From the NCBI GenBank assembly GCA_020055655.1, contig JAIPUR010000006.1:27214-91213 (forward strand): 64,000 nt of DNA. Direction: 5' to 3'. Both the position numbers and the translations under genes were made by a program. Source of the DNA: Methanosarcinaceae archaeon. Lineage in GTDB: Archaea; Halobacteriota; Methanosarcinia; Methanosarcinales; Methanosarcinaceae. The notes under the pieces were generated by a model. The model was not told the origin of the DNA and made no database searches. It saw nothing but the letters and a program-made list of their open reading frames with translations. Shown one piece after another: positions 25,552 to 35,524 of this stretch (position 1 is the first letter of the stretch; every line of letters starts with the position of its first letter).

Positions 25552-26475
25552 ATGAGTTCGAATAGTACAATAGATATAACAGGATTCCCAGCAAAAAGAT
25601 ACGGATTTTACGATAACGTTATCGGTAAAGACACTCTTGCCACATTGAATCTCCTAAAAAGTTCTGTATTGGTATCTATATCCGGGGCCTTGAGAATACA
25701 CATAGCCTTTTTGTTACTGCAATTAAATTCAATGTTCTTGCATTGTTTTGCAGGTGGGTTAATCATATATTCAGTCTATACTATTGATAGGGCCATGGAC
25801 GCTGAAGAAGATTCAGTGAACAGATCCGAACTAAAAGGTGCTTCGAATAAATGTGCATTAGTAGTTTCACTCATATGTTTTGTCATCGGAGCAGGCATAC
25901 TTGCATCCAGTGGGCTAATCCTTATTGCATTTATACCCCTCATCACTGGTTATCTGTATACCAAGGGAATTGAAATTGGTAACTTAAAACTAAGGCTTAA
26001 AGGCGGTATGGGAGTGAAGAATCTGGTAGTTGGAATTACATGGGGTACATTTATCGCAGGAATTGCAGGGTACTATTCGGCAAGTTTCCTGGCAACAATA
26101 TTGGTCTTTCTGTTTTTCGGAATCAAATTATTTGTCAATTCCGCAATATATGATTTCAAAGATATTGAAGGTGACATGCTAGCAGGAATCATGACTTTGC
26201 CAGTAAGCCTTGGAGAAAAGAAAACCAGACATCTTCTTTTTGGACTTCACATAGCAATCCATATATTATTGATAATTTCTTTGTTCAAAGGAATGATAGC
26301 TTTTGAACCGATCATATTAATTTACAGTCTTGGAGCAGGAATTACATCGATCAGAAGTTTCACAAAGCCTTTGGAATTTGAAAGCATGAAAAATGAAACA
26401 AAGAGACTTCTCATAGTTGATGGAGAATCAAGCTCTATTGTAGGGATCAAAGCAATTGCAAATTGTATCCTATGA
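25552..26475 (+). CDS. UbiA-family prenyltransferase
   Basis: 307 residues, eight to nine membrane segments. The two Asp-rich prenyl-diphosphate motifs are present: YTIDRAMDAEED (about 78-89) and YDFKDIEGD (about 200-208). UbiA enzymes attach an isoprenoid chain to an aromatic or glycerol acceptor in the membrane. In methanogens candidates include digeranylgeranylglyceryl phosphate synthase and methanophenazine or quinone-like synthesis, but this member is divergent and the acceptor cannot be assigned. It converges with the FilR1-type regulator gene (12-bp gap). Confidence 0.75.
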   Translation: MSSNSTIDITGFPAKRYGFYDNVIGKDTLATLNLLKSSVLVSISGALRIHIAFLLLQLNSMFLHCFAGGLIIYSVYTIDRAMDAEEDSVNRSELKGASNKCALVVSLICFVIGAGILASSGLILIAFIPLITGYLYTKGIEIGNLKLRLKGGMGVKNLVVGITWGTFIAGIAGYYSASFLATILVFLFFGIKLFVNSAIYDFKDIEGDMLAGIMTLPVSLGEKKTRHLLFGLHIAIHILLIISLFKGMIAFEPIILIYSLGAGITSIRSFTKPLEFESMKNETKRLLIVDGESSSIVGIKAIANCIL

Positions 26476-26486
26476 TAGGAATTTTA

Positions 26487-27272
26487 TTAAATTGAAGCTA
26501 TTCGGCGAGATCTTCGGCGATAGTATTCAAATATTTCCTCACCCCATGCAATAGATCCCTCATCGTAGCCCACCAGGTCATTTCTGGGATCATACGTACC
26601 ATTTGCATAAAATAAGGAAAGAGAAAAGAAATGATCAGTGACAACGAATGCAAGTTTGAGATCATTAATGACATAAAGTTCCGACTTTGGAGAATCAAGG
26701 AAAAATTGTAGCTTTTCCCTGTGTTCAGCTGCAACTTTATAAAATACATTTTCAGTAAGAATCAAAGATGTAGGGACATTATTCTCTGCAAGGCTCACAA
26801 AAAAATCAGGATATGTGGGGATGAAGATGCAAGATAAGCCCTTGATGTAACTGGATTTGGAAACATTTTCCTCGAAAACCTTGTGGGATTCATATATATT
26901 TTCAACAGCATCCGAAACCAGATCGCAATTTTTTAGTTTAGCAAGGTCTTTCAATAAGTTCGGAGGGATATCACTAACATAATGTTCCTTCCAGAACGTT
27001 TGATTTTTTTCTATGGTTTCCAGGATATCCAGAAGTGGCCTGTAATGATCCAAAATTGCTTTTCCCATAGGAGTAATGTGATACTTTTTATCATTTTTAG
27101 ATATCAGATCTGCAGTGAGCATCTCTTTTACACGAGGCGATATCTCTGGTGATGAAACATTAAAATGGTCTCTTATCTCAGAAAGAGTTTTTGAATCGTT
27201 TTCAAGAAGAAAAAGAAGTTCTTTTCTCTTTTCCGAAAAAGCTAATGTGCTCAATAAACCTTTTGATTTCAC
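26487..27272 (-). CDS. FilR1/DUF1724-type HTH transcriptional regulator
   Basis: 261 residues from GTG 27272. N-terminal winged helix: LAFSEKRKELLFLLENDSKTLSEIRDHF (short LAFSEKRKELLFLLEN), VSSPEISPRVKEMLTADLI, HITPMGKAILDHYRPLLDIL. C-terminal FilR1 domain (about 120-250) with IFIPTYPDFFVSLAENNVP and VVTDHFFSLSLFYANGTYD. The family is expanded in Methanosarcinales; the Msr proteins, which control methyltransferase and methanogenesis genes, belong here. GGTG six bases before GTG supports this start over ATG 27317. The target here is unknown. Confidence 0.85.
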   Translation of the reverse strand: MKSKGLLSTLAFSEKRKELLFLLENDSKTLSEIRDHFNVSSPEISPRVKEMLTADLISKNDKKYHITPMGKAILDHYRPLLDILETIEKNQTFWKEHYVSDIPPNLLKDLAKLKNCDLVSDAVENIYESHKVFEENVSKSSYIKGLSCIFIPTYPDFFVSLAENNVPTSLILTENVFYKVAAEHREKLQFFLDSPKSELYVINDLKLAFVVTDHFFSLSLFYANGTYDPRNDLVGYDEGSIAWGEEIFEYYRRRSRRIASI

Positions 27273-27473
27273 AGAGTTCACCAAATTACTAAATAATATT
27301 GATATGTGTAATATCATATAACATTTATTATCAATTATGATTAAGCCAATAGTACTAATAAGTATTTTCAGACTGAAAAAATAAGAACCTGTTATAAAGA
27401 TAGGAATGGTCTTATATGCAAATTAAAGCATGCTAATTTAAAAAAGTAAAAATTAAAAGAGGAACAATTAACT

Positions 27474-29090
27474 TCAGTGTAAGAAGTGCCTCATTCCAGT
27501 AAATACTAAAGACACACCAAGTTTATCTGCAGTAGCTATTACTTCATCATCTCTGATGGAGCCACCTGGTGAAAGAATATATTTAATGCCACTTTCATTT
27601 GCGTAAATGACACTGTCATCGAACGGGAAGAAAGCATCAGAAGCCATGACACATTTTGAAAATACATCCTGACAATATTCATCAAAGGACATATCCGGTT
27701 TTTCACGGTCATATACTACCTGAAGGTTCTCACGAGCTTTTGTTACTGCAAGTTTTCTTATGGAATCCACCCTGTTAGGTTGGCCAGCGCCCATTGCAAG
27801 CATCATGTAGCAACCCTCTTCATACTCATAAGCAAGAGTTACAGCGTTGGATTTTACACACTTGCAGGCATGAAGGCTGAATTCTGAAAGTGAGCGCAGC
27901 TCTTCAGGGTATGGAGTCTCTGATACACATTCCCACTTATCATAGATACCTACATTTCTGGACTGTTTCAAGATTCCACCTACAATATATTTGTAAGTGT
28001 CTTTTGCAATAAATGCTTCATTGAATTCTGGAAGCTCAAGCAGACGCAGATTTGAACTCTTATTCTTCAAATATTCAAGAGCATCGTGTTCAAAACCAGG
28101 TGCTAGTATAATCTCTACAAATTTACCACTCAAAAATTCTGCTGCCTTAAGATCAAAAACAGTGTTACTGCAGATGATACTTCCATACGCAGAAATTGGG
28201 TCGCCATCCCATGCTGTTGAAAGAGCCTTTTTTAAAGTGTTGCCTGTTGCAAAGCCACATGGATTATTATGCTTTACGACAACAACAGCAGGTTTTTCAT
28301 GGCTTAGTTCCTTAACCGTCTGAAGGGCATTGTCAGCGTCAATATAATTATTATAGGAGAAGTCTTTTCCATGCAACTGCTTTGCATTTGCAAGTGATGG
28401 GCCCGTTACATTGTTATCTTTATAGAATTTCGCTTCTTGATGCCAGTTCTCGCCATATCTGAGAGTTACACCTTCATTGAAGCTGGTTCTGAGTATATCT
28501 TCCTCAAGCAACTCTTTGCTGAGGTATGTATCAATGGTTGCATCGTAGTTAGCTGTGTGTCTGAATGCTTTTACAGCGAGCTCTTCCCGTGTTTTCTGGG
28601 AAACTACACCACTTGAACGGATCTCTTTGAGAACATGTCCATAATCCTCATGGTTACATATTACTGTAACTGAACGATAATTCTTAGCAGCTGAGCGAAG
28701 CATGGAAGGACCACCAATATCGATATTCTCAATAGCTTCTTCAAGCATTACCCCTTCTTTTGATACTGTGATCTCAAAAGGATAAAGGTTCACTGCCACC
28801 AGATCAATAAGTTCTACTTCTTCTCTTTCAGCTTGTCCCAGATGGTCATGATTCTCCCTGAGACACAGAATACCTCCGTGTATACGAGGATGCAGTGTCT
28901 TTACTCTTCCATCCATCATTTCAGGAAAACCGGTAACATCCGATACATCCATTACCTCTATACCGGCATCACGCAGAATACGAGCAGTGCCACCTGTTGA
29001 AATGATCTGGACATCGAGTTTTTCAAGTCCACGCGCAAAATCTACAATTCCAGTCTTATCAGAAACACTTAGCAATGCCCTTTTTACCAA
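27474..29090 (-). CDS. purH: Bifunctional AICAR formyltransferase / IMP cyclohydrolase
   Basis: 538 residues, full PurH length. The N-terminal IMP cyclohydrolase (MGS fold; KRALLSVSDKTGIVDFARGL, STGGTARILRDAGI, DGRVKTLHPRIHGGIL) and C-terminal AICAR transformylase (LRYGENWHQEAKFY, KHNNPCGFA, DAFFPFDDSV) catalyse the last two steps of IMP synthesis. Many archaea use PurP and PurO instead; a bacterial-type fused PurH is found in methanosarcinal archaea and suggests an old transfer. Complete, with no break. Confidence 0.96.
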   Translation of the reverse strand: MVKRALLSVSDKTGIVDFARGLEKLDVQIISTGGTARILRDAGIEVMDVSDVTGFPEMMDGRVKTLHPRIHGGILCLRENHDHLGQAEREEVELIDLVAVNLYPFEITVSKEGVMLEEAIENIDIGGPSMLRSAAKNYRSVTVICNHEDYGHVLKEIRSSGVVSQKTREELAVKAFRHTANYDATIDTYLSKELLEEDILRTSFNEGVTLRYGENWHQEAKFYKDNNVTGPSLANAKQLHGKDFSYNNYIDADNALQTVKELSHEKPAVVVVKHNNPCGFATGNTLKKALSTAWDGDPISAYGSIICSNTVFDLKAAEFLSGKFVEIILAPGFEHDALEYLKNKSSNLRLLELPEFNEAFIAKDTYKYIVGGILKQSRNVGIYDKWECVSETPYPEELRSLSEFSLHACKCVKSNAVTLAYEYEEGCYMMLAMGAGQPNRVDSIRKLAVTKARENLQVVYDREKPDMSFDEYCQDVFSKCVMASDAFFPFDDSVIYANESGIKYILSPGGSIRDDEVIATADKLGVSLVFTGMRHFLH

Positions 29091-29210
29091 AAAATCACCG
29101 TATTAGGTTAGCACGTATCGTGTATAAATGTTCTGGTCTGAACAGAAAAAGCGAGAAGAAGAGAGAATCAGAAAGGAAACTATCCCTCTGTTCTCAAAAA
29201 CGCCCTGGGA

Positions 29211-31115
29211 CTAATCGTTGAACTTTACAACAGGGCAAACATCAATGCAAAGTCCACAGTGTGTACACTTCTTACCGATTATTGCGACACCCTTTTTGAG
29301 CTTTATTTGTCTGTTGGGACATTTCCCGACACATACTCCGCAGCCACTGCAGAGCATAGCCCTACGAATTGAACCTTCAACATTGTTCATAAGAATACGT
29401 GCTTTTTTATCAGTATCACTGCGCGTGGTAACAGTCCCGGATGCAAAGACCTGGACCCTATCCTCACCATGGAGCATAGATGCCACACCTTCCATGTACA
29501 TGGCCCTTGAAACGGCCTCAAGCATGGATGTGTATTCCAGCTTTTCAAGATCAATAGCAGTGTGAAATGCTCCTTCTGCAGAAATACCTCCCTGTTTACA
29601 TGGGCGGTACCCAGAAGTCACCGTGAATTCCAAACTGCCTGAAATATCACTTTTAGGGACCAAGTTTATCTCTTTTTTCTTTGCGATCTCCCTTAGCTGG
29701 GGAGGAAGAGTTTTCCAGCGCCAGAAACCATGACTTACCCATTCTTCTGATAAACCCATTTTCTCAGCGTAAGATAACAGGTAATCATTGAGACGCTTTT
29801 CCAATTCCGGATGAGTTGCTTTTAACCTCACAAAATCAGACATTGAGCCTGAAGGACAGAGCCAGCAACCAATACGATCAAACCCTGCTTCATACATGGG
29901 ATTATACGGAAGTTTATACTTGAAAATGTAAAGCCAAACATGCATGGCAGTCCAGTGCTGTATCGGGGCTGCTGCTACCTGATTGGCAACCCATGGGTTT
30001 TTCCATATAGTCTCGCTTTTAGCGCGTGCCCCGGATTCATATTTTCTCTGGCCAATAAATGTGAGACAGCCATTTTCATAATTATCATTGATGATCTGCG
30101 TTATGGGACCTAATTTACATACTTTGCAACACCAGCGAACCTCCACACTTGGCGGACCGAAATTCTCAACGGAATCCCAAAAAGCATCTCCTGACTCTAT
30201 GGAATGCAAGGGTTTACCGTACAGTTCAGCAATTTCAGAGACATTATCCACAGTTTCCGGGAACTCGATCCCAGTGTCTGCAAATAAGAGTTCATAATCA
30301 TCCACACACTCACTGACAAGATGTAAAAGAGCAAGACTATCCTTGCCACCAGAATAAGAAACAGTTACAGGACGATTTACGGAGGGGATGACATTATTAA
30401 TAAACTCGTGGGATTTACGTACAAATTTATCCATATATGCTGAATTAGCTTTAACGGCATCGTCCCATGTTTGTCCATCTGCGGGAACAGTGATATCTTC
30501 AGGAACCCCTTTTAACCTTACTTTTACCCCAACGCCCTTGACCTTTTCAAGCATCTTGGCACCAGTCATGCGTGCTCTACCTGCTGCAAGCACTTTACCA
30601 TCATAGGTAAGCACTACAACTTCATCCGTTTCCTGAATTTCAGGGTCGGCATCAGCTATACCGGGAGCAAGCACACTGGAGCCTGAAAGAATGAATTTTT
30701 CAGCACCTTCATCGATACGAACCCAGCTTTTAAGCTCCGATTTTTCCTTATTTTCAAAAATGCGACGGGCACCACCAAGTCTCAATAATAGAGTCCATCG
30801 CAAGTGTTCTAATTCATAGCGAATAGTTCCTATAACTTCACCATCTACCACAACTTCTTCCATACGATCGTCATATGGGGACTTGTTCAGAACTACAAGA
30901 CGTTCTCCAGCTATGAGAGGAGAGCCGAACTGTTCTTCAGAAAGGCTGTTTATCAAGTCTATTTCGTACTGGAATGCCGGACGGATATCGCCAGGTGGCG
31001 TAACTGCAACATGCTTTGTCCGCTCCCCACACGCACATTCCTTTCCAAGCACTGGCAGGTTACATGAAAGACACCAGTGGAGGAACAATTCACCAAGATA
31101 CAGAGGTTTTGACAT
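29211..31115 (-). CDS. PUA / PAPS-reductase-like / ferredoxin fusion protein
   Basis: 634 residues in four parts: an N-terminal zinc ribbon (LHWCLSCNLPVLGKECACG, about 12-30), a PUA-like domain (about 150-210), a PAPS reductase/ATP pyrophosphatase domain with PP-loop VTVSYSGGKDSLALLHL (about 250), WCCKVCKLGP and GCWLCPSGS, and a C-terminal 2x[4Fe-4S] ferredoxin (CSGCGVCVGKC and CTHCGLCIDVC). PUA domains bind RNA, so an RNA thiolation or similar sulfur-transfer function is as likely as sulfate reduction. The architecture is known from methanogens (MJ0066-like). It ends in TAG. Confidence 0.85.
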   Translation of the reverse strand: MSKPLYLGELFLHWCLSCNLPVLGKECACGERTKHVAVTPPGDIRPAFQYEIDLINSLSEEQFGSPLIAGERLVVLNKSPYDDRMEEVVVDGEVIGTIRYELEHLRWTLLLRLGGARRIFENKEKSELKSWVRIDEGAEKFILSGSSVLAPGIADADPEIQETDEVVVLTYDGKVLAAGRARMTGAKMLEKVKGVGVKVRLKGVPEDITVPADGQTWDDAVKANSAYMDKFVRKSHEFINNVIPSVNRPVTVSYSGGKDSLALLHLVSECVDDYELLFADTGIEFPETVDNVSEIAELYGKPLHSIESGDAFWDSVENFGPPSVEVRWCCKVCKLGPITQIINDNYENGCLTFIGQRKYESGARAKSETIWKNPWVANQVAAAPIQHWTAMHVWLYIFKYKLPYNPMYEAGFDRIGCWLCPSGSMSDFVRLKATHPELEKRLNDYLLSYAEKMGLSEEWVSHGFWRWKTLPPQLREIAKKKEINLVPKSDISGSLEFTVTSGYRPCKQGGISAEGAFHTAIDLEKLEYTSMLEAVSRAMYMEGVASMLHGEDRVQVFASGTVTTRSDTDKKARILMNNVEGSIRRAMLCSGCGVCVGKCPNRQIKLKKGVAIIGKKCTHCGLCIDVCPVVKFND

Positions 31116-31173
31116 TATGCATCCTCAAGGGTTAATGATTAAAAAGTTTTTGGCATGGCTAAGAATGAGGATA

Positions 31174-31992
31174 TTAAAAAAACTTAGAAGCCAGAGAGGT
31201 CTTGACATTGCAGCTTGTGCTATATGCACAATTATGACACAATGGACCTGTTTTTTTGTCGGGCAAAGAACCTTCTTTTACTTTTTTGATCCTGCCAAGA
31301 ATTTTCAAAACCTGCCTGCGGTCGTTCGAACGGATGGATATAAGCCTTATTTCAGCATGTATTGCATAGAATACAATACCAGATGATACATGATTTGAAT
31401 GGGTCTCCCCCATGAGCATGGAAAGAGCAGCCAGATGTAGCCTGTCATTGGACCACACGCCGATTTCAGGGTATTTTCCGGTTTTAATTATAATTGGCAT
31501 CTTTACCCCATCCTGATTGAGAACAAGGTGGGGAATACCACTAAGACTCAGTTTCTCAGAGTGATAAACTGAAGGAAGATCTGCTTCCTTTAATTGGGAT
31601 AAGAGTGAGGTATTGTTTTTATCCAGGGAAAATGAACGCAGGTTATTTCTCATGGCACTAATATAGGAGCTTATCTGTGCTACTGCCTCAGATATTATAG
31701 TAGGATCCACACCCTCCAGCTCGGAGGAATATATCAGAGGAAGCTCTTCACTCGCCTGGGAAAGCGTGGCTTCAAGGTAGGGTATTGTGGCATCGTCTTT
31801 TGACGAACAGTTTTGTAATAGTTCAGGCAGGTTCATACCCAGCTCTTTTAAAAGCAGATGCTCTATATATGCAATACTGATATCTGAATATGGTTCATGT
31901 CCACGGCATGTATAATACAGTTTCCTGGGACACAATAAATATGTCACCAATTCGGAAACATTTACACCTATTTTATTGCCTTTGAGAAACAT
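31174..31992 (-). CDS. Cas4-like (RecB-fold) protein with degenerate active site
   Basis: About 272 residues. The N-terminus VSELVTYLLCPRKLYYTC and the C-terminal CHNCAYSTSC give the four-cysteine Fe-S cluster pattern of Cas4/AddB-type exonucleases. The nuclease core is weakened: where Cas4 has a catalytic Asp in a GxxD stretch this protein reads SLSGIPHLVL (His), and where it has ExK it reads PIIIKTGKYPE (Ile instead of Glu, Lys kept). No cas1, cas2 or repeat array is present, so this is a standalone, possibly non-catalytic relative. ATG 31992 is favoured because a TATA-like box overlaps the longer start at 32016. Confidence 0.7.
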   Translation of the reverse strand: MFLKGNKIGVNVSELVTYLLCPRKLYYTCRGHEPYSDISIAYIEHLLLKELGMNLPELLQNCSSKDDATIPYLEATLSQASEELPLIYSSELEGVDPTIISEAVAQISSYISAMRNNLRSFSLDKNNTSLLSQLKEADLPSVYHSEKLSLSGIPHLVLNQDGVKMPIIIKTGKYPEIGVWSNDRLHLAALSMLMGETHSNHVSSGIVFYAIHAEIRLISIRSNDRRQVLKILGRIKKVKEGSLPDKKTGPLCHNCAYSTSCNVKTSLASKFF

Positions 31993-32126
31993 ATTTTTAT
32001 AGTTGATATAGAACATAATATAAATAAACAGATGATTTATGATTTATGCAAAAATTAGAGTATCGTCAATTAACGATGCCGTATTCGTTAAATATATATG
32101 TGAATCTATCCTTAGGAATGTAAAGC

Positions 32127-32867
32127 ATGAATGAAGACGAGTCGCATACAATGATTCGCAGGCGTCTTGCGGAAAAGATGGCAGGCGAGATAACCCTGTC
32201 CGAAAAGCCTGGAGAAGCATTGAAGAAATGGCGATTGAACTTCGAGATTGCCCAAACTGACCTATCCGGTTACCTGAGCGTGTCACCCTCCGTTATAAGT
32301 GATTACGAAAGTGGGAGACGAAAATCTCCCGGAACGCTCATTGTAAGCAGGATAGTAGAAGCCCTTCTTGAGATAGATACTCAAAAAGGTGGACAAAAAA
32401 TTCATGCTTATGAGGGGATGATTTTCACTGAGAAAAAATCTAAAGCCATTTACGCTACCTATGAATACACATTTCCAATGCAGGTTGCAAAGCTTGCAAG
32501 CCTGATAGAAGGAGATGTGGTCAACAAAGGTGTTGAGAAACCACTATATGGATTCACAGTTGTCGATAGTAAGAAAGCGATCCTTGAGCTTTCATCCCAT
32601 GAGTTCCAGAAACTCTACGGCTGGAGCACGGAACGCGCACTGGTATTTACTAAAGTAAGTACAGGCAAATCGCCATTAGTGGCCATAAGGGTGACAAATC
32701 TCAAACCGGGGGCAATTGTGATACATGGATTACACGGAAGCGAAGTTGACCTCATGGCAAAGAAAATGGCTGAAATTGATCGAATTCCCCTCATTGCAAC
32801 AACAATGGAAATTGAGAAATTGGTAGAAGTGCTGAAAAAATATAGCGAATACCACATTATGGAATAG
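32127..32867 (+). CDS. Archaeal Xre-type HTH regulator beside mevalonate genes
   Basis: 246 residues. An HTH_3 domain ([20 protein letters not shown] and [19 protein letters not shown], about 33-75) is followed by a longer C-terminal domain (about 90-240) with [22 protein letters not shown] (short [17 protein letters not shown]) and [21 protein letters not shown]. This architecture is found throughout euryarchaea directly upstream of HMG-CoA synthase, as here (29-bp gap), so it may regulate isoprenoid lipid synthesis. The ligand-binding role of the C-terminus is inferred. Stop TAG. Confidence 0.85.
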   Translation: MNEDESHTMIRRRLAEKMAGEITLSEKPGEALKKWRLNFEIAQTDLSGYLSVSPSVISDYESGRRKSPGTLIVSRIVEALLEIDTQKGGQKIHAYEGMIFTEKKSKAIYATYEYTFPMQVAKLASLIEGDVVNKGVEKPLYGFTVVDSKKAILELSSHEFQKLYGWSTERALVFTKVSTGKSPLVAIRVTNLKPGAIVIHGLHGSEVDLMAKKMAEIDRIPLIATTMEIEKLVEVLKKYSEYHIME

Positions 32868-32896
32868 TTTTCAAGATCAACTCAAAAGGTGTAAAG

Positions 32897-33946
32897 ATGA
32901 CTGTAGGGATTGTCTCATATGGTGCCTATATCCCCCGATATAGGATCAAAATAGAAGATATAGCTCGCGTATGGGGAGACGATGCGGATATATTAAAAGC
33001 AGGTTTAATGGTTAATGAAAAATCAGTACCTGACGTTGACGAAGATGCTGCGACCATTGCTGTGGAAGCGGCCAGGTCAGCAGTTAGCAGAAGTAACCTG
33101 GATGCACAAAGAATTGGAGCGGTATATACCGGTTCAGAAAGTCATCCATATGCTGTTAAGCCTACAAGTACAATAGTTGCTGAGGCTGTAGGTGCTACAC
33201 CTGTAATGACAGCTGCTGACTTTGAATTTGCATGTAAGGCAGGTACAGCAGCCATTCAGACATGTATGGGAATGGTGTCTTCAGGAATGATAGACCTTGG
33301 TCTTGCAATTGGTGCAGATGTTGCACAAGGTGCACCAGGAGATGCTCTTGAGTATACTGCTGCCGCTGGCGGTGCTGCATACGTTATCGGAAACAAGGAA
33401 TCAGAACTTGCGGCAATTATAGAAGATACTTATTCATTTACTACAGATACTCCTGATTTCTGGAGACGTGAAGGAATGCCATATCCGGAGCATGGCGGAC
33501 GTTTCACAGGTGAGCCAGGATACTTCAAACATGTGATCGGTGCATCCGAGGGACTTATGTCAAAACTTGACACAAAGCCTGAAGATTACGACTACGCTGT
33601 TTTCCACCAGCCAAATGGAAAGTTCCCAAGCCGTGCAGCTTCAATGCTTGGATTTAGCAAGGAGCAGATAAAGCCAGGACTTGTAGTTACAAGACTTGGT
33701 AACACATATTCAGGATCTTGCATGATGGGAATCGCAGCAACTCTCGATCAGGCAGAACCTGGAGACCGCATCTTTGCAACTGCATTTGGTTCAGGTGCCG
33801 GTGGAGATTCATTCAGTATAACTGTTACCGATAAGATAGAAGAGATCCGTAACAATACAACTACTGTTGAAGAGTTACTTGCAGACCCGATCTATGCGGA
33901 CTATGCAATGTATGCCAAACATAAGGGTAAGATAAGGATCGCATGA
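32897..33946 (+). CDS. Hydroxymethylglutaryl-CoA synthase
   Basis: 349 residues, archaeal HMG-CoA synthase, which condenses acetoacetyl-CoA and acetyl-CoA at the entry to the mevalonate pathway for archaeal lipids. The nucleophile Cys lies in [19 protein letters not shown] (about 111), the catalytic His in [13 protein letters not shown], and the Glu in the [15 protein letters not shown] region. In archaea this enzyme works in a complex with the adjacent thiolase and DUF35 protein, which channels the acetoacetyl-CoA. The gene order here is the conserved one, with one base between this and the following thiolase frame. Confidence 0.94.
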   Translation: MTVGIVSYGAYIPRYRIKIEDIARVWGDDADILKAGLMVNEKSVPDVDEDAATIAVEAARSAVSRSNLDAQRIGAVYTGSESHPYAVKPTSTIVAEAVGATPVMTAADFEFACKAGTAAIQTCMGMVSSGMIDLGLAIGADVAQGAPGDALEYTAAAGGAAYVIGNKESELAAIIEDTYSFTTDTPDFWRREGMPYPEHGGRFTGEPGYFKHVIGASEGLMSKLDTKPEDYDYAVFHQPNGKFPSRAASMLGFSKEQIKPGLVVTRLGNTYSGSCMMGIAATLDQAEPGDRIFATAFGSGAGGDSFSITVTDKIEEIRNNTTTVEELLADPIYADYAMYAKHKGKIRIA

Positions 33947-33956
33947 GGTGTTGAAG

Positions 33957-35129
33957 ATGAGAGATGTAGCAATAATTGGTGTAAAGAACACAAATTATGG
34001 AGAACACTGGGGCCGCGATTTAAGAGACATAGTTGTTGAAGCAGGTGTCGGTGCCGTTGAAGATGCCGGTGTTGCCGGTGAAAAGATAGATTCCATGTTC
34101 GTTGGGAACATGAGTGGAGGTCAGTTTGTTGAGCAGGAGCACATTGGTGCGCTCATAGCTGATTACGCAGGTCTTGCAAAGAACCTTCACGTACCTTCGA
34201 CTCGTGTGGAGGCAGCATGTGCTTCAGGCGGTCTTGCATTAAGACAGGCTATCTACGCAGTAGCATCCGGAATTGATGATATATCAATTGCAGCAGGTGC
34301 TGAGAAGATGACCGATGTGCCAGCCCCGAAAGCATCATCCGCCCTTGCAGCAGCAGCTGACAGGGAATGGGAAGGTATCATGGGAGCAACATTCCCGGGC
34401 CTCTATGCAATGATAGCAAAACTTCACATGACAAAATACGGCACAACAAGTGAACAGCTTGCCCAGGTCGCTGTGAAGAACCACTTGAACGGACAGCACA
34501 ACCCTATTGCACAGTATAGAAAATCAATTAGCGTGGATTCAGTACTGAAATCAATTATGGTTGCTGACCCATTACACATTTTCGATTGTTCACCAATTAC
34601 AGACGGTGCATCCGCTGTTATCGTAGCACCTGCCGAAATTGCCCATGAGTTCACTGACACACCTATCTATGTGAAGGCAACAGCTCAGGCAAGCGATACC
34701 ATTGCACTGCATGACAGACGTGATATAACCACCCTTGATGCAAGCGTGGCTGCTGGAAAGCGTGCTTATGAGATGGCAAAGATGACAACCAGCGATATTG
34801 ATATGGTCGAAGTCCATGACTGTTTCACCATTGCAGAAATTTGTGCTATTGAAGATCTTGGCTTTGCTAAGAAGGGAGAAGGCGGAATAGTCACAGAAAA
34901 TGGTGAAACTGCAATTGGAGGAAGAATACCAGTGAATACTTCCGGCGGACTCAAATCATGCGGTCACCCGGTTGGTGCTACAGGTGTTAAGCAGGCTGTT
35001 GAGATAGTAGAACAGCTTCGTGGAGAAGCAGGCAAGCGTCAGGTGGACGGAGCAGAGGTTGGAATGACCCACAATGTTGGTGGATCAGGTGCGACTGCTG
35101 TTGTACACATTTTCTCGAGGAACAGGTGA
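33957..35129 (+). CDS. Acetyl-CoA acetyltransferase (thiolase)
   Basis: 390 residues. It makes acetoacetyl-CoA for HMG-CoA synthase. Nucleophile Cys in [17 protein letters not shown] (about 85), the HDCFTIAE stretch and [15 protein letters not shown] near the C-terminus with the catalytic His, and [14 protein letters not shown] at the end. ATG 33957 is preferred over TTG 33948 because GAGGTG is spaced six bases upstream. The stop overlaps the ribosome-binding region of the DUF35 gene; the three proteins form the archaeal acetoacetyl-CoA thiolase/HMGCS complex. Confidence 0.93.
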   Translation: MRDVAIIGVKNTNYGEHWGRDLRDIVVEAGVGAVEDAGVAGEKIDSMFVGNMSGGQFVEQEHIGALIADYAGLAKNLHVPSTRVEAACASGGLALRQAIYAVASGIDDISIAAGAEKMTDVPAPKASSALAAAADREWEGIMGATFPGLYAMIAKLHMTKYGTTSEQLAQVAVKNHLNGQHNPIAQYRKSISVDSVLKSIMVADPLHIFDCSPITDGASAVIVAPAEIAHEFTDTPIYVKATAQASDTIALHDRRDITTLDASVAAGKRAYEMAKMTTSDIDMVEVHDCFTIAEICAIEDLGFAKKGEGGIVTENGETAIGGRIPVNTSGGLKSCGHPVGATGVKQAVEIVEQLRGEAGKRQVDGAEVGMTHNVGGSGATAVVHIFSRNR

Positions 35130-35134
35130 TCATA

Positions 35135-35524
35135 ATGTCAGTACCACGATTTTGGAGACAGCAGGTTGCCAGATATAATCTGGTTGGTACACACTGCAAA
35201 AAGTGCGGAGAATACTTTTATCCACCACGTGATATGTGCCCTGATTGCAGACGTGAAGGTGAAATTGAGGATTTCAAGTTCAAGGGAACCGGAGAGATCG
35301 TAACATATACAGTCATCCACACCGCTGCTGAAGGATTTGAAGGCCAGACACCTTACGTACTCGGTATTATCAAACTCGATGAAGGACCACAACTGACAAC
35401 CCAGATAATCGGCATAGCCGATGAAATGGAAATTGGAATGAAGGTCAAGCCTGTTTTCAGGAAACTGGGAGAGGACGGCGAGAGCGGTATGATATACTAC
35501 GGTACTAAATTCGTTCCTGCATAA
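35135..35524 (+). CDS. DUF35 OB-fold / zinc ribbon protein of the thiolase-HMGCS complex
   Basis: 129 residues: an N-terminal helix (VPRFWRQQVARYNLVGT), a rubredoxin-like zinc ribbon (CKKCGEYFYPPRDMCPDC) and an OB-fold (about 50-125, with GTGEIVTYTVIHTA). In archaea this protein bridges thiolase and HMG-CoA synthase, sharing a CoA-binding site. ATG 35135 has GGTGA five bases upstream; GTG 35126 is in frame but overlaps the thiolase stop. Its TAA shares a base with the following ATG (TAATG), so translation is coupled. Confidence 0.92.
   Translation: MSVPRFWRQQVARYNLVGTHCKKCGEYFYPPRDMCPDCRREGEIEDFKFKGTGEIVTYTVIHTAAEGFEGQTPYVLGIIKLDEGPQLTTQIIGIADEMEIGMKVKPVFRKLGEDGESGMIYYGTKFVPA

Noticed and set aside
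31174..31992. Possible CRISPR-Cas locus because of the Cas4-like gene
   Set aside because: No repeat array and no cas1, cas2 or effector genes are present on either side.
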